Shown: one piece after another, positions 45,973 through 55,489 of the stretch
How the letters are laid out: every line of letters starts with the position of its first letter
Numbering within the stretch: position 1 is the first letter of the stretch
Assembly (NCBI GenBank): GCA_021462855.1
Contig: JAJTXQ010000049.1
Coordinates: 88,743 to 152,742 of the forward strand
DNA length: 64,000 nt
Source of the DNA: Dehalococcoidia bacterium
GTDB lineage: Bacteria; Chloroflexota; Dehalococcoidia; DSTF01; JACRBR01
Reading direction: 5' to 3'
The notes under the pieces: generated by a model
What the model was told of the DNA's origin: nothing
The model's input: only the letters and a program-made list of their open reading frames with translations
The model's database searches: none
Made by a program: the position numbers and the translations under genes

Positions 45973-46646
45973 GCGCCGGCGCGCTTCGCGAGTTCCATGC
46001 GCACGTATGGGTTGCGCTGGCGCTCGTGGCCGATCGTGGTCTGGTCCATGTGTCCGGGCAGCACGATCGTGTCGTCGGGGAGCGCGAGCAGCCGTTCGAC
46101 GATGCTCGCCATCTCCTGGTCGTAGTCACCGCCGGGCAGGTCCGTACGGCCGATCGAGCCGGCGAAGAGCGTGTCTCCCGCGAACAGCACACCTTCCGCA
46201 TAGAAGCAGACGCTGCCCGGGGTGTGGCCCGGTGTGTGCAGCACGCGCAGCTGCAGTCCGTCGATATCGATCACGTCGGCGTCGGCGAGGGGTGCGTCGG
46301 GTTCAGGAGGCGGCTCGATCTCCATGCCGGTCCAGCGGCGGGCGGAGTCGGCCGTCCCGCGCAGGATCGACAGGTCGCCCGGGTGGAGCAGGAAGCGTGC
46401 GCCGGTTTCGCGCTGGACATCGCGCACGCCGAGGATGTGGTCGATGTGGGCGTGCGAGTTGGCGATGTACCTGATGCGAACGCCCATGTCGCGCGCCATG
46501 GCGAGGATCTCGCCTGCTTCATCGCCGGGGTCGACGCAGACGGCCTCGCCGGTGCGGCGGTTGCCAATCACCCAGCAGTTCTCCTGGAACGCGCCGACAA
46601 CGATGCCGCGGATGATCGTTTCGCTGACCTGGGGGTCCTCCTGCAT
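45969..46646 (-). CDS. metallo-beta-lactamase-fold hydrolase (glyoxalase II-like)
   Basis: YIANSHAHIDHILGVRDV (HxHxDH), LHTPGHTPGSVCFY, FAGDTLF, VLPGHMD. Confidence 0.9.
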   Translation of the reverse strand: MQEDPQVSETIIRGIVVGAFQENCWVIGNRRTGEAVCVDPGDEAGEILAMARDMGVRIRYIANSHAHIDHILGVRDVQRETGARFLLHPGDLSILRGTADSARRWTGMEIEPPPEPDAPLADADVIDIDGLQLRVLHTPGHTPGSVCFYAEGVLFAGDTLFAGSIGRTDLPGGDYDQEMASIVERLLALPDDTIVLPGHMDQTTIGHERQRNPYVRMELAKRAGA

Positions 46647-46775
46647 ATGTCGAATATACGGGCTGTGGTGGCCACCCGCGAGCGCGCCGGGCGCCGTGGG
46701 GTAGCGGTGCGATGCGCGGGGCGTGAACGGACCGTGAACACACGTGCCGTGAATCGCGGCTTGCGGAGGTTTTGC

Positions 46776-46804
46776 TTGAATTGGCACCGGCCACGCACTA
46801 CACT
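46776..46804 (+). promoter_or_regulatory. promoter TTGAAT-N17-TACACT
   Basis: Sequence match upstream of 46844. Confidence 0.6.
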
Positions 46805-46843
46805 CTCGGGACGTTACGAGGGCACCCGAATTACAGAGGACAG

Positions 46844-47686
46844 ATGACGGACCAAATAGAGGACAAAGAACGCTTCAAGCGGCAGCGCAAGGAGCAGGCC
46901 ATCAGGCTCGCCTCGGAGAGCCGCTGGGACGAGGCGGTCGCCGTGAACCAGTCGATCGTCAGCGTGCTCGGCGATGCGACCGAGGCCGACACGTACAACC
47001 GGCTCGGCAAGGCGCTGTCGGAGGTCGGGAAGATCAAGGAAGCGCGCGACGCGTATCAGTCGGCGCTGGACAAGGACCCGGCAAACAACATCGCGCGGCG
47101 AAACCTCGAGCGGCTGTCGGCGATCAAGGGCAAGACAGCGGACCCGGACAAGGCGCAGCAGGTCGACGCCAGTTTGTTCATCGAAGAGAGCGGCAAGACG
47201 GGCATGACGACGTTGCGCCCGTCCAGCATGAAGATGCTTGCGACGCTCTCGGCAGGGGACGAGGTGAACATCGCGCCGGTCGGGCCGAGGCTGACCGTCG
47301 AGACGGCGGCGGGCGAGTACATCAGCGACATCGAGCCGAAGCTCGCACTGCGGCTGTCGAAGCTCATGGCGGGCGGCAACAAGTACGCCGCGGCGGTCGC
47401 CGCCGTCGAGCCTGAGGCGGTGCGGGTGATCATCAAGGAGACATTCCAGGACCCGAGCCTGGTCGGGCGGGTGTCGTTTCCCGCGGGCAAGGCGGGTGAC
47501 CTGGTGCGCCCGTACACCAAGGAGACGATGGTCCGCGCGGACCTCGACGACGACGAGGAGTACGCGGAGGATACCGACGACTGGGAGGAGCCCGAGGCGG
47601 AGACCGAGGGCGAGGAGCCGCGCGAAGTGAGCCTGTTCGACGCGGTGAGCCACGACGACGGCGACGACGAAGAGTTCGAGGAATAG
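46844..47686 (+). CDS. TPR-repeat protein with highly acidic C-terminus
   Basis: EADTYNRLGKALSEVGKIKEARDAYQSALDKDPANNIARRNLERL; DDDEEYAEDTDDWEEPEAE... Confidence 0.75.
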   Translation: MTDQIEDKERFKRQRKEQAIRLASESRWDEAVAVNQSIVSVLGDATEADTYNRLGKALSEVGKIKEARDAYQSALDKDPANNIARRNLERLSAIKGKTADPDKAQQVDASLFIEESGKTGMTTLRPSSMKMLATLSAGDEVNIAPVGPRLTVETAAGEYISDIEPKLALRLSKLMAGGNKYAAAVAAVEPEAVRVIIKETFQDPSLVGRVSFPAGKAGDLVRPYTKETMVRADLDDDEEYAEDTDDWEEPEAETEGEEPREVSLFDAVSHDDGDDEEFEE

Positions 47687-47714
47687 CGCGCGGCCGCGCG
47701 AGCCACGTGCACCA

Positions 47715-47740
47715 CGAGGCCGCCTTCAAGGGCGGCCTCG
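47715..47740 (+). terminator. 10-bp hairpin terminator candidate
   Basis: CGAGGCCGCC-TTCAAG-GGCGGCCTCG. Confidence 0.5.
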
Positions 47741-47772
47741 CCGTTGGCGCGCCCAGACGCTACGCTCTCGCT

Positions 47773-48501
47773 ATGGCCGGACAGCCGCGCATCGGGGTCA
47801 CGCTGTGGGACGACGTCGCGCCGGCGGCGGCGGAGCGGTACGTCGGGCGCGTGGCCGAAGCGGGCGCGACGCCCGTGACGCTCGACGCGTCGAACGCGGG
47901 TGGCATCCGCGAGCTGGCGCTGACGCTGGATGCGCTGATGCTGACCGGCGGGATCGACGTCGACCCGGCACGCTACGGCGCCGAGCGCCACCCGAAGGTC
48001 AAGGAGATCGACGCGGCGCGCGACCGCATGGAACTGGAGGCGCTCGAGGCGGCGCTGAACCGCGACATCCCGGTGCTGGCGATATGCCGGGGGCATCAGC
48101 TGCTGAACGTCGGATTCGGCGGCGCGCTGCTGCAACACATCGACAGCGGGGAGCACCGCGCGGACTACCGGACGGAGGGCTACCCGTCGCGCTGGCACGC
48201 AGTGACGGTGGCGGAAGGGACGCGCCTCGCCGCGGCGACCGGGGAGCCGCGGTTCGAGATCAACTCGCGGCACCACCAGGCGGTCACCGAAGATACGCGC
48301 GCCGCGGGCCTGCGGGCGGTCGCCTGGGCCGATGACCACGGGCGCGCGCTGGTCGAGGGGCTGGAGAGCGAACAGCATCGCTGGGTCGTCGGCGTGCAGT
48401 GGCACCCGGAGCGGCCCGAGGAGCATCATCCAGCGTTCGCGCCGCTGAGCCGGCGGCTGTTCGCGGCGTTCGTGCGGGAGGCGGCGCGTGTCCGCGCCTG
48501 A
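47773..48501 (+). CDS. class I glutamine amidotransferase-like, gamma-glutamyl-GABA hydrolase (PuuD) family
   Basis: LMLTGGIDVDPARYGAERH, LAICRGHQLLNVGFGG, GVQWHPE. Confidence 0.9.
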   Translation: MAGQPRIGVTLWDDVAPAAAERYVGRVAEAGATPVTLDASNAGGIRELALTLDALMLTGGIDVDPARYGAERHPKVKEIDAARDRMELEALEAALNRDIPVLAICRGHQLLNVGFGGALLQHIDSGEHRADYRTEGYPSRWHAVTVAEGTRLAAATGEPRFEINSRHHQAVTEDTRAAGLRAVAWADDHGRALVEGLESEQHRWVVGVQWHPERPEEHHPAFAPLSRRLFAAFVREAARVRA

Positions 48502-48915
48502 CTACGCGGGCCGCTGCACGACGCGGAACGGGACGCTCTTCGCGAGTTCGCCATCGAGGCGCAGGTCGACACTCGCTTCGGTGGCCGCCTCGAAGCGCAC
48601 GCCGAACCCGACGGCCAGCAACACGCGCTGGCTCGAGCCGGCTGGCAGGCCGGCGGGGCGCCCCTTTTCGAACTCGCCACCGAACTCGGCGAGCGTGGCG
48701 CCGGCCTCGGTGCGGACCGTGACGCGGAACTGGTGCCGGCGGTTCGTCTCGAGCCACGGCACCAGAATGGCCGCCGCGACCGACAGCTGGTGCTGGGCGG
48801 GGAACGCCTTCGCCCAGAAGACGGACCATCCGCCACCGAGCATGTAGAGCTTGTCGCCCTGGACCTGGGCGGCGTCGGCAAGGATGAGGAAGTCCGCCGT
48901 CAGCGCGTCGGACAT
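48502..48915 (-). CDS. conserved hypothetical (DUF6941-like)
   Basis: ADFLILADAAQVQGDKLYMLGGGWSVFWAKAFPAQHQLSVAAAILVPW. Confidence 0.55.
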   Translation of the reverse strand: MSDALTADFLILADAAQVQGDKLYMLGGGWSVFWAKAFPAQHQLSVAAAILVPWLETNRRHQFRVTVRTEAGATLAEFGGEFEKGRPAGLPAGSSQRVLLAVGFGVRFEAATEASVDLRLDGELAKSVPFRVVQRPA

Positions 48916-50015
48916 CAGTACGCCGTGACGCCGGCGGTCGTGAGCAGCTGCGCCGCGAGTGCGCCCGCGTCGGCGTCGTAGGCATCGGCGATGATCGCGG
49001 CGGTCTTGTCGGCGTCGAGCAGCTGGATCGACGCGGTGCAGCTCGCGCACGGGACGGAGGCGTCGGCGAGCGAGCGCGTCTTGAGGCGGCTGTCGGGCAC
49101 CTTCTTGAGGGCGGCGAGGACGCCGGCGGACTGGCGCATGCTCATGTCGGTCTTGACAGCGCCACGGAAGGCGCTGTACGTCGCCGGCATGCGGAAGAGC
49201 GACAACGGCGACGACGCCCTGGCGATGAGCGCCGACGCGACGCGCTGCTGGCGCTCGATGCGGTCGAAGTCCGAAGATCCCTCGCGAATGCGACCGTAGG
49301 CGACGGCCTGGTACCCATCGAGGTGGATGCGGCCTTCAGCGAACCACTGCGGCACGACGTGCACGTCGTCGTCGCTGTAGTTGTCCTGCCCGAACGCGAC
49401 GGGATTGTCAACATCGACGCCTCCGAGGGCGTCGATGACGCGCTTGGAGTTGAAGTGGTCGAAGATGACGTAATGGTCCACCTTGATGCCGAGATTGTGC
49501 TCGACGGACGCGGCGACGGCCTCGGGGGCGGCGGAGGCGTCACTCGATGAGTAATTGTAGACGAACGCCGTATTGATGCGGTCGCGGCTCCAGCCGCCGT
49601 CGGCTGACGGGATCGCCATCATCACATCGCGCGGGATGCTGAGGAAGGATGCGCTGTCGGCCTTCGGGTCGATGCGCAGGAGCAGGACGGTGTCGGTGCG
49701 GCTGGGCCCGGACTCACCGGGCCGGCGGTCGAGGCCGATGACCAGGACGGTGTACGGGCGGTCGGGGAGCCCGAAGAGCAGCGACGCGCCACCCGGGAAC
49801 GGCAGGGCGAGCCGCACGTCGGTGAACGGGATCGCTAACGGCTGCACGACCGTCGCGGCCGCAAGCAGGAGATACGCGACGACGGCAAGGATGCTGTTGC
49901 GGAGCCAGTGCGAGCGCTTGCGCCGGGGCGGCGCCAGCTCGATCGGAGGGAGCGCGACGGCGCCCACGTCCTGCGGGCGGCGGCGGAGGAGCCCGTAGGC
50001 TTCGAAGTCGTCCAT
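48915..50015 (-). CDS. LytR-CpsA-Psr (LCP) family protein
   Basis: YTVLVIGLDRRPGESGPSRTDTVLLLRIDPKADSASFLSIPRDVMMAIP...GGVDVDNP...VAYGRIREGSSDFDRIERQQRV. Confidence 0.95.
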   Translation of the reverse strand: MDDFEAYGLLRRRPQDVGAVALPPIELAPPRRKRSHWLRNSILAVVAYLLLAAATVVQPLAIPFTDVRLALPFPGGASLLFGLPDRPYTVLVIGLDRRPGESGPSRTDTVLLLRIDPKADSASFLSIPRDVMMAIPSADGGWSRDRINTAFVYNYSSSDASAAPEAVAASVEHNLGIKVDHYVIFDHFNSKRVIDALGGVDVDNPVAFGQDNYSDDDVHVVPQWFAEGRIHLDGYQAVAYGRIREGSSDFDRIERQQRVASALIARASSPLSLFRMPATYSAFRGAVKTDMSMRQSAGVLAALKKVPDSRLKTRSLADASVPCASCTASIQLLDADKTAAIIADAYDADAGALAAQLLTTAGVTAY

Positions 50016-50069
50016 GACCGGGGAACATGATAGCGGACGGGACGGTTCGTCTGCGCGGCGGGGCGGTGG

Positions 50070-50075
50070 TAGAAT
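50070..50075 (+). promoter_or_regulatory. -10 TAGAAT 5 nt before ATG (leaderless candidate)
   Basis: TAGAAT-N5-ATG50081. Confidence 0.5.
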
Positions 50076-50080
50076 CGGGC

Positions 50081-50548
50081 ATGCGGGTCGGGCACGGATT
50101 CGATGCACACGCGTTCGCCGAAGGGCGGCGCCTGGTCCTGGGCGGGGTGCACATCCCGCACGCGCGCGGGCTCGCCGGCCACTCCGATGCCGATGTGCTC
50201 GCGCACGCGGTGATCGATGCGCTGCTCGGGGCGGCGGCGCTCGGCGACATCGGCGCGATGTTCCCGCCGGACGACGAGCGTTGGGCCGGTGCCGACAGCA
50301 TGGCGATGCTGCGGGACGTGCGGGAGCGGGTGGCCGCCGCGGGACTGGGCATCGGCAACGTCGATGCGACGGTGGTGTGCGAGTCGCCGAAGCTGGCGCC
50401 GCACATTGCGCTGATGCGGGCGGCGGTGGCGGGGGCGCTCGAAGTTGACGTAACTCAGGTGAGCGTCAAGGCGACGACGACGGACGGGCTCGGCTTTACG
50501 GGGGAGGGCGCCGGCGTTGCCGCCTTCGCGGTGGTGCTGCTAGAGTAA
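50081..50548 (+). CDS. ispF: 2-C-methyl-D-erythritol 2,4-cyclodiphosphate synthase
   Basis: RVGHGFDAHAF, GHSDADVLAHAVIDALLGAAALGDIG, KATTTDGLGFTGEG. Confidence 0.97.
   Translation: MRVGHGFDAHAFAEGRRLVLGGVHIPHARGLAGHSDADVLAHAVIDALLGAAALGDIGAMFPPDDERWAGADSMAMLRDVRERVAAAGLGIGNVDATVVCESPKLAPHIALMRAAVAGALEVDVTQVSVKATTTDGLGFTGEGAGVAAFAVVLLE
50517..50546 (+). promoter_or_regulatory. candidate promoter TTGCCG-N18-TAGAGT for cysE leader
   Basis: Sequence match within 3' end of ispF. Confidence 0.4.
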
Positions 50549-50571
50549 GCTACCCGCGCGTACGGAAGGCC

Positions 50572-50690
50572 CGGGCGAGGTTACAGTTCCATGGCGCCGC
50601 GCTTCGATTCTGTTCCGGCCACGCTCGCCCGCCCCCGGGTAGGGGCGCCGTGCGGTTGTCCCGGGGGGTGTTCCGCCTAGCGGACGCCCC
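50572..50690 (+). other. structured cysE 5' leader (several strong inverted repeats)
   Basis: CGGGCGAG/CTCGCCCG; CGCCCC/GGGGCG; GGGGTGTTCCGC-CTA-GCGGACGCCCC. Confidence 0.5.
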
Positions 50691-50735
50691 GGATCCGGCC
50701 GACAACTGACCGTACATAAGGAGACGCTGGCCCTG

Positions 50736-51506
50736 ATGTCCCTGTTCAAGTCGATCAAGCGTGACATCGACGCGATCCGCGAGCGCGATCCCGCCGCCCG
50801 GAGCGCGCTCGAGGTGGTGTTCGCGTACCCGGGGTTCCACGCGCGTGAGTTGCACCGCGTCGCCCATGCGCTGCACCGGCGCGGGGTGCCGGTCGCGCCG
50901 CGCGTCATCTCCAACTTCAGCCGCTTCTTCACCGGGATCGAGATCCACCCCGGCGCCCGCATCGGCGAGGGGCTGTTCATCGACCACGGCATGGGCGTGG
51001 TGATCGGCGAGACGGCCGAGATTGGCGACGACTGCCACATCCTGCAGGGTGTGACGCTTGGCGGGACGAGCATGCACCGCACGAAGCGGCACCCGACGCT
51101 CGGCAACCACGTGACCGTGGGCGCGGGCGCGAAGCTCATCGGAGCGGTGGAGATCGGCGACAACGCGCGCATCGGCGCGGGGTCGGGGGTGGTGACGAAC
51201 GTGCCGGAGAATGCGACGGTGGTCGGCGTGCCGGGTCACGTCGTGTCGTTCCACGACCCGGGGAGCGATACGGTCGTCCGGCTCCCCGATCCGGAGTGGG
51301 ACCGCATCGACGCGCTGGAGCGGCACATCGAACGCATGGACCGCCGGATGCGCACGCTGCAGGAGCGGCTCGAATCGCTCGGCGAGCGCGTGGAAGAACA
51401 GCCGGCGGATTCTGGCGAGCCGCTGCACCTGCACCGCCTGCGGGACGCGCGCGAGGATGCGCCGGAAGCGCCGGCAGTCCCGGGCAGGGAGGCGGTTAGC
51501 GGTTGA
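50736..51506 (+). CDS. cysE: serine O-acetyltransferase
   Basis: FFTGIEIHPGARIGEGLFIDHGMGVVIGETAEIGDDCHILQGVTLGGT. Confidence 0.95.
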   Translation: MSLFKSIKRDIDAIRERDPAARSALEVVFAYPGFHARELHRVAHALHRRGVPVAPRVISNFSRFFTGIEIHPGARIGEGLFIDHGMGVVIGETAEIGDDCHILQGVTLGGTSMHRTKRHPTLGNHVTVGAGAKLIGAVEIGDNARIGAGSGVVTNVPENATVVGVPGHVVSFHDPGSDTVVRLPDPEWDRIDALERHIERMDRRMRTLQERLESLGERVEEQPADSGEPLHLHRLRDAREDAPEAPAVPGREAVSG

Positions 51507-52879
51507 TCCGCTTCACCAACACGCTGACCCGCACCCTCGATCCATTCCAGCCCGCGGGCGATGTCGTGACGATGTACGTGTGCGGCATCACGCCGTACGA
51601 CGAGTCGCACATCGGCCACGCGATGAGCTACGTCGTGTTCGATGTTGTGAAACGCTACCTCACGTGGCGCGGGTATCACGTGAAGCACGTGCAGAACTTC
51701 ACCGACATCGACGACCGGATCATCGAGCGTGCGAATCGGCTGAACATCACGACGGACGAGTTGGTGGCGCGCTACATCGCCGCGTATACGGACGACATGC
51801 GCGACCTGAACGTGCTGCCGGCCGATGTGTACCCGCGCGCCACGCGGGAAGTGCCCGAGATGATCGAGATGATCGAGGGCCTGATCAAGAACGGCTTCGC
51901 GTATGAAGCCGCATCGGAGCTGAGCGAATCATCGGACGTGTATTACCGCGTGTCGGCGAAGAAGGACTACGGCGCGCTGTCGCACCGGACGCAGGACTCG
52001 CTGCTGGCGGGCGCGCGCGTCGAGCCGGGGGAGCACAAGGAGCATCCGGCGGACTTCGCGCTCTGGAAAGGCGCGAAGGCGGGCGAGCCGTCGTGGGACA
52101 GCCCGTGGGGCAAGGGCCGCCCCGGCTGGCACATCGAATGCTCGGCGATGTCGCTGAAGTACCTCGGCGCGCAGATCGACATCCACGGCGGCGGCGAGGA
52201 CCTGGTGTTCCCGCACCACGAGAACGAGATCGCGCAGACCGAGGCGTACACCGGCCAGCAGCCGTTCGTGCGCCTGTGGCTCCACAACGCCTGGGTGAAG
52301 ATGGGCGAAGAGAAGATGAGCAAGTCGCTCGGTAACTTCATCACCATTCGCGACGGGCTGAAGAAGGTCGGCGGCGACGGTCTGCGGCTGTGGATCCTGA
52401 CATCGCACTACCGCAAGCCGCTGACGTTCACGGAGGAGACGCTCGACGCGGCGAAGGCGGGCGTGGCGCGGCTGCGCACGGCGGCGCGCGCGGGCGGCGA
52501 CGCCGGCGACGCGGGCGTCGACCTTGCCGCGTACCGCGAACGGTTCACGGCGGCGATGGACGATGACCTCAATACGCCGCAGGCGCTGGCCGTGCTGTTC
52601 GACCTGGCGAAGGAGATCAACCGCGCCCGCGACGAGGGCCGCGGCATGGCGCAGGCACAGGGACTGCTGCTGGAACTGGGCGAGGTGCTGGGCCTGCGCC
52701 TGGAGCAACCGGAGCAAAGCATCGAAGCGGCGCCGTTCATTGACCTGCTCGTGCAGGTCCGCGACGAGTTGCGCGCCGCGAAGCAGTGGCAGCTCGCCGA
52801 CCGCGTGCGCGACTCGCTGGCCGCGCTCGACGTCGTGCTCGAGGACTCCGCATCGGGCACCACGTGGAAGCCGGCCTGA
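51503..52879 (+). CDS. cysS: cysteinyl-tRNA synthetase
   Basis: YVCGITPYDESHIGHAMSYVVFDVV, FTDIDDRIIERA, GGGEDLVFPHHENEIAQTEA, KMSKSLGNF; TTGA overlap. Confidence 0.97.
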   Translation: MIRFTNTLTRTLDPFQPAGDVVTMYVCGITPYDESHIGHAMSYVVFDVVKRYLTWRGYHVKHVQNFTDIDDRIIERANRLNITTDELVARYIAAYTDDMRDLNVLPADVYPRATREVPEMIEMIEGLIKNGFAYEAASELSESSDVYYRVSAKKDYGALSHRTQDSLLAGARVEPGEHKEHPADFALWKGAKAGEPSWDSPWGKGRPGWHIECSAMSLKYLGAQIDIHGGGEDLVFPHHENEIAQTEAYTGQQPFVRLWLHNAWVKMGEEKMSKSLGNFITIRDGLKKVGGDGLRLWILTSHYRKPLTFTEETLDAAKAGVARLRTAARAGGDAGDAGVDLAAYRERFTAAMDDDLNTPQALAVLFDLAKEINRARDEGRGMAQAQGLLLELGEVLGLRLEQPEQSIEAAPFIDLLVQVRDELRAAKQWQLADRVRDSLAALDVVLEDSASGTTWKPA

Positions 52880-52904
52880 TGCCTCGACCGAAGCGCCGCG
52901 AGGT

Positions 52905-52933
52905 TTGCCCACGGATCTGGCCGTTCCTATAAT
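52905..52933 (+). promoter_or_regulatory. promoter TTGCCC-N17-TATAAT
   Basis: Sequence match upstream of uspA-like gene. Confidence 0.6.
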
Positions 52934-52974
52934 GGCCAGACGCCCGAATGCTTGCGGGCGCGGAGTGATTCCAA

Positions 52975-53424
52975 TTGGCATCTACTGACCCCCTGGCCGG
53001 AATCCGCTCGATTCTGGTCCCCGTCGATGGGTCGCCAGCGAGCATCGACGCTGTGGTCTTTGCCTGCACGATTGCGAAGCGCAACAAGGGCAAGGTGTAC
53101 GCCGTCCACGTCATCGAGGTGCCCCGGGCGCAGCCGCTCGACGCCGAGTTGACGGAGGAGGCGTCCTCGGGCGAGGCAGTGCTGACCGGCGCGGAGCGGG
53201 CGGCCAGCGATAGCGACTTCCGCATCGAGGGCGAGCTCCTGCAGGCACGCGACGCGGGGCACGCGATCGTCGACGAGGCGATGGAGCGGCAGGTCGACCT
53301 GATCCTGATGGGCGCCGAACACAAATCACCGCTCGGCGAGTACCAGATGTCGAAGTTGACGCAGTTCGTGCTGAAGTCCGCGCCGTGCAGCGTGTGGCTC
53401 TGGCGCCACCCGGTGCGGGAGTAG
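52975..53424 (+). CDS. universal stress protein (UspA family)
   Basis: IRSILVPVDGSPASIDAVVFACTIAKRNKGKVYAVHVIE...LILMGAEHKSPLGEYQMSKLTQFVLKSAPCSVWLWR; TTG start. Confidence 0.9.
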   Translation: MASTDPLAGIRSILVPVDGSPASIDAVVFACTIAKRNKGKVYAVHVIEVPRAQPLDAELTEEASSGEAVLTGAERAASDSDFRIEGELLQARDAGHAIVDEAMERQVDLILMGAEHKSPLGEYQMSKLTQFVLKSAPCSVWLWRHPVRE

Positions 53425-53436
53425 AGGCCGGCTGCG

Positions 53437-53895
53437 ATGCGCGTGATGATCATGGGTTGCGGACGCACGGGCGCGGCGCTCGCCGGCGAGCTGAGCGCCG
53501 AGGGCCACGACGTGCTGGTGCTCGACGTCGACCCCGCGGCGTTCCGCTTCCTGCCCGACGAGTTCAAGGGGCAGAAGGAGGTCGGAAACGGGATCGACCT
53601 CGATGTCCTGCGCAAGGTCGGCATCGACACGATGGACGTGTTCGTGAGCGCGACGCGCGGCGACAACCGCAACGTGATGGCAGCGCAGATCGCGAAGCAT
53701 GTGTTCGGCGTGAAGGTGGTCGCGAGCCGCGTGTTCGACCCGCTGCGCGAGGAGATGTACCGCAACCTGGGCCTGCGCACGATCAACCCGACGCGCGTGC
53801 AGGCGCGCCGGCTGAAGCGCGTGATCGAGGCGCAGACGGACGAAGCCGCGCGCAGCGTGGTGGCGGAGTTCATGCAGCAGGACGGGATGGTATGA
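53437..53895 (+). CDS. TrkA-N/RCK domain protein
   Basis: MRVMIMGCGRTGAALAGELSAEGHDVLVLDVDP. Confidence 0.9.
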   Translation: MRVMIMGCGRTGAALAGELSAEGHDVLVLDVDPAAFRFLPDEFKGQKEVGNGIDLDVLRKVGIDTMDVFVSATRGDNRNVMAAQIAKHVFGVKVVASRVFDPLREEMYRNLGLRTINPTRVQARRLKRVIEAQTDEAARSVVAEFMQQDGMV

Positions 53896-54593
53896 CCGTA
53901 TCGCGGGCGGGCATGTACATCATCGTCGTCGGGGGCGGAAAGGTGGGCTTCCACCTCGCGAAGGAGCTCGTCGAGGCCTCGCACGAGGTGCTCGTGATTG
54001 AACAGGACCCGGAGAAAGCCGCCGAGATCCAGGAGGAACTCGGCGACATCGTGATGTCCGGCGACGGCTGCGAGGCGACGGTGCTGGACAAGGCGGGCAC
54101 ATCGCGGGCCGACATGCTGCTTGCCGTGACGGGCGATGACGAGGACAACCTCGTCGCCTGCCAGGTCGCGAAAGAGCGCTTCAACGTGGCCCGCACGGTG
54201 GCGCGGATCAACAACCCGAAGAACGAGGAGATCTTCCGCGTCCTCAACGTCGACATCACGGTCAGCGCGACGTCCGCGATCATGGCGCACATCGAGCCCG
54301 AGTTGCCGACGCACCGCCTGACGACGCTCACCAAGCTCGGCGGCGCCGGTTTGGAGATCGTCGAGCTGCGGATTCCGGACGACTCGCGCGTCGCCGGGAA
54401 GCGCATCCGCGAGGTGCTGCTACCGTACCAGTCGATGATCCTCCTCGTCGTGAGCGAAGATGGCCTGCCGAAGGTGCCGTCGGCCGATACGATGGTCAGC
54501 CCGGGCGACGTCGTCGTCGCCGTGACGCTGCAGGAGAGCGAGAACGCGCTCCGCGAGGCGCTGCTCCTGCCGCCGCCCGCGCGCTCGTTCTAG
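53892..54593 (+). CDS. TrkA family K+ uptake regulator (RCK-N + RCK-C)
   Basis: MYIIVVGGGKVGFHLAKELVEASHEVLVIEQDPEKA; C-terminal RCK_C; ATGA overlap. Confidence 0.92.
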   Translation: MTVSRAGMYIIVVGGGKVGFHLAKELVEASHEVLVIEQDPEKAAEIQEELGDIVMSGDGCEATVLDKAGTSRADMLLAVTGDDEDNLVACQVAKERFNVARTVARINNPKNEEIFRVLNVDITVSATSAIMAHIEPELPTHRLTTLTKLGGAGLEIVELRIPDDSRVAGKRIREVLLPYQSMILLVVSEDGLPKVPSADTMVSPGDVVVAVTLQESENALREALLLPPPARSF

Positions 54594-55420
54594 TGGCGGC
54601 GTCGGGCGTCGCATATCTCGGGCCCGCCGGAACGAACAGCGAGGTCGCCGCGATGCGCGCGCGCCCCGGGTCGGCGCACGTGCCGTGCCCGACGATCAGC
54701 GCCGTCTTCGCGGCGGTGCGCCACGGCGATGCGGACGAAGGCGTGGCGCCGATCGAGAACAGCCTGCAGGGCACCGTCACCGACACCGTCGACCTGCTGA
54801 TCGAGCACGACGACATCGCGATCCGCGGCGAGGTCGTGCTGCCCATCGAGCACTGCCTGATGGCGAAGCCGGGCACCGCCCGGACGGCGATCGACGTGGT
54901 GTACTCGCACCCGCAGTCGCTGGGGCAGTGCCGCCGGTACCTGGAGGCGCAGTTCCCGCACGCGCGCCGCGAGGCGGCGCTCTCGAACGCCGAAGCGGTG
55001 GCGATCGCGATGCGGGCGGAGCGTGCCGCGGCGATCGCGCCCGCGCGCGCGGCGGAGATCTACGGCGCGGAGATCCTGCAACGCGGGATCGAGGACTCGA
55101 AGGTGAACAAGACGCGGTTCGTCGTCGTCGCGCGGCAGGGCGCCGACCCGACGGGCGACGACAAGACGTCGATCGCGTTCGCCGTCGCGCACGACCGCCC
55201 GGGGACGCTGGTGAGCGTGCTGCACGAGTTCTCCGACCGCGCGATCAACATGACGAAGATCGAGTCGCGGCCGTCCGGGCAGGCGCTCGGCGTGTACATC
55301 TTCCTGGTCGATGTCGAGGGGCATCGCGATGACCCGATGCTGGCGCAGGCGCTCGCCGCGGTGAAGGAGCAGGCGTCGTTCTTCCGCGTGTTCGGCTCGT
55401 ACCCGGCGTGGCGCGAGTGA
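54593..55420 (+). CDS. pheA: prephenate dehydratase with ACT domain
   Basis: VAYLGPAGTNSEVAA, GVAPIENSLQGTVTDTVDLL, NKTRFVVVAR, ESRPSGQALGVYIFLVDVEGH. Confidence 0.95.
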   Translation: MAASGVAYLGPAGTNSEVAAMRARPGSAHVPCPTISAVFAAVRHGDADEGVAPIENSLQGTVTDTVDLLIEHDDIAIRGEVVLPIEHCLMAKPGTARTAIDVVYSHPQSLGQCRRYLEAQFPHARREAALSNAEAVAIAMRAERAAAIAPARAAEIYGAEILQRGIEDSKVNKTRFVVVARQGADPTGDDKTSIAFAVAHDRPGTLVSVLHEFSDRAINMTKIESRPSGQALGVYIFLVDVEGHRDDPMLAQALAAVKEQASFFRVFGSYPAWRE

Positions 55421-55489
55421 CGCGCTACCGGGCGTCGCCGACGCGCGGTACGATGCCCGCGCCGTAACGGACTCGCAGCACCGGAGACC

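Noticed and set aside
47689-47702. CGCGCGGCCGCGCG palindrome as an operator
   Set aside because: Simple alternating GC palindrome expected in ~70% GC DNA; adjacent to a better hairpin terminator.
50592-50601. T-box riboswitch before cysE
   Set aside because: TGGCGCCGCG differs at the near-invariant A of TGGNACCGCG, there is no AGGG lead-in, and no clear Stem I with a Cys specifier could be drawn; retained only as an unclassified structured leader.
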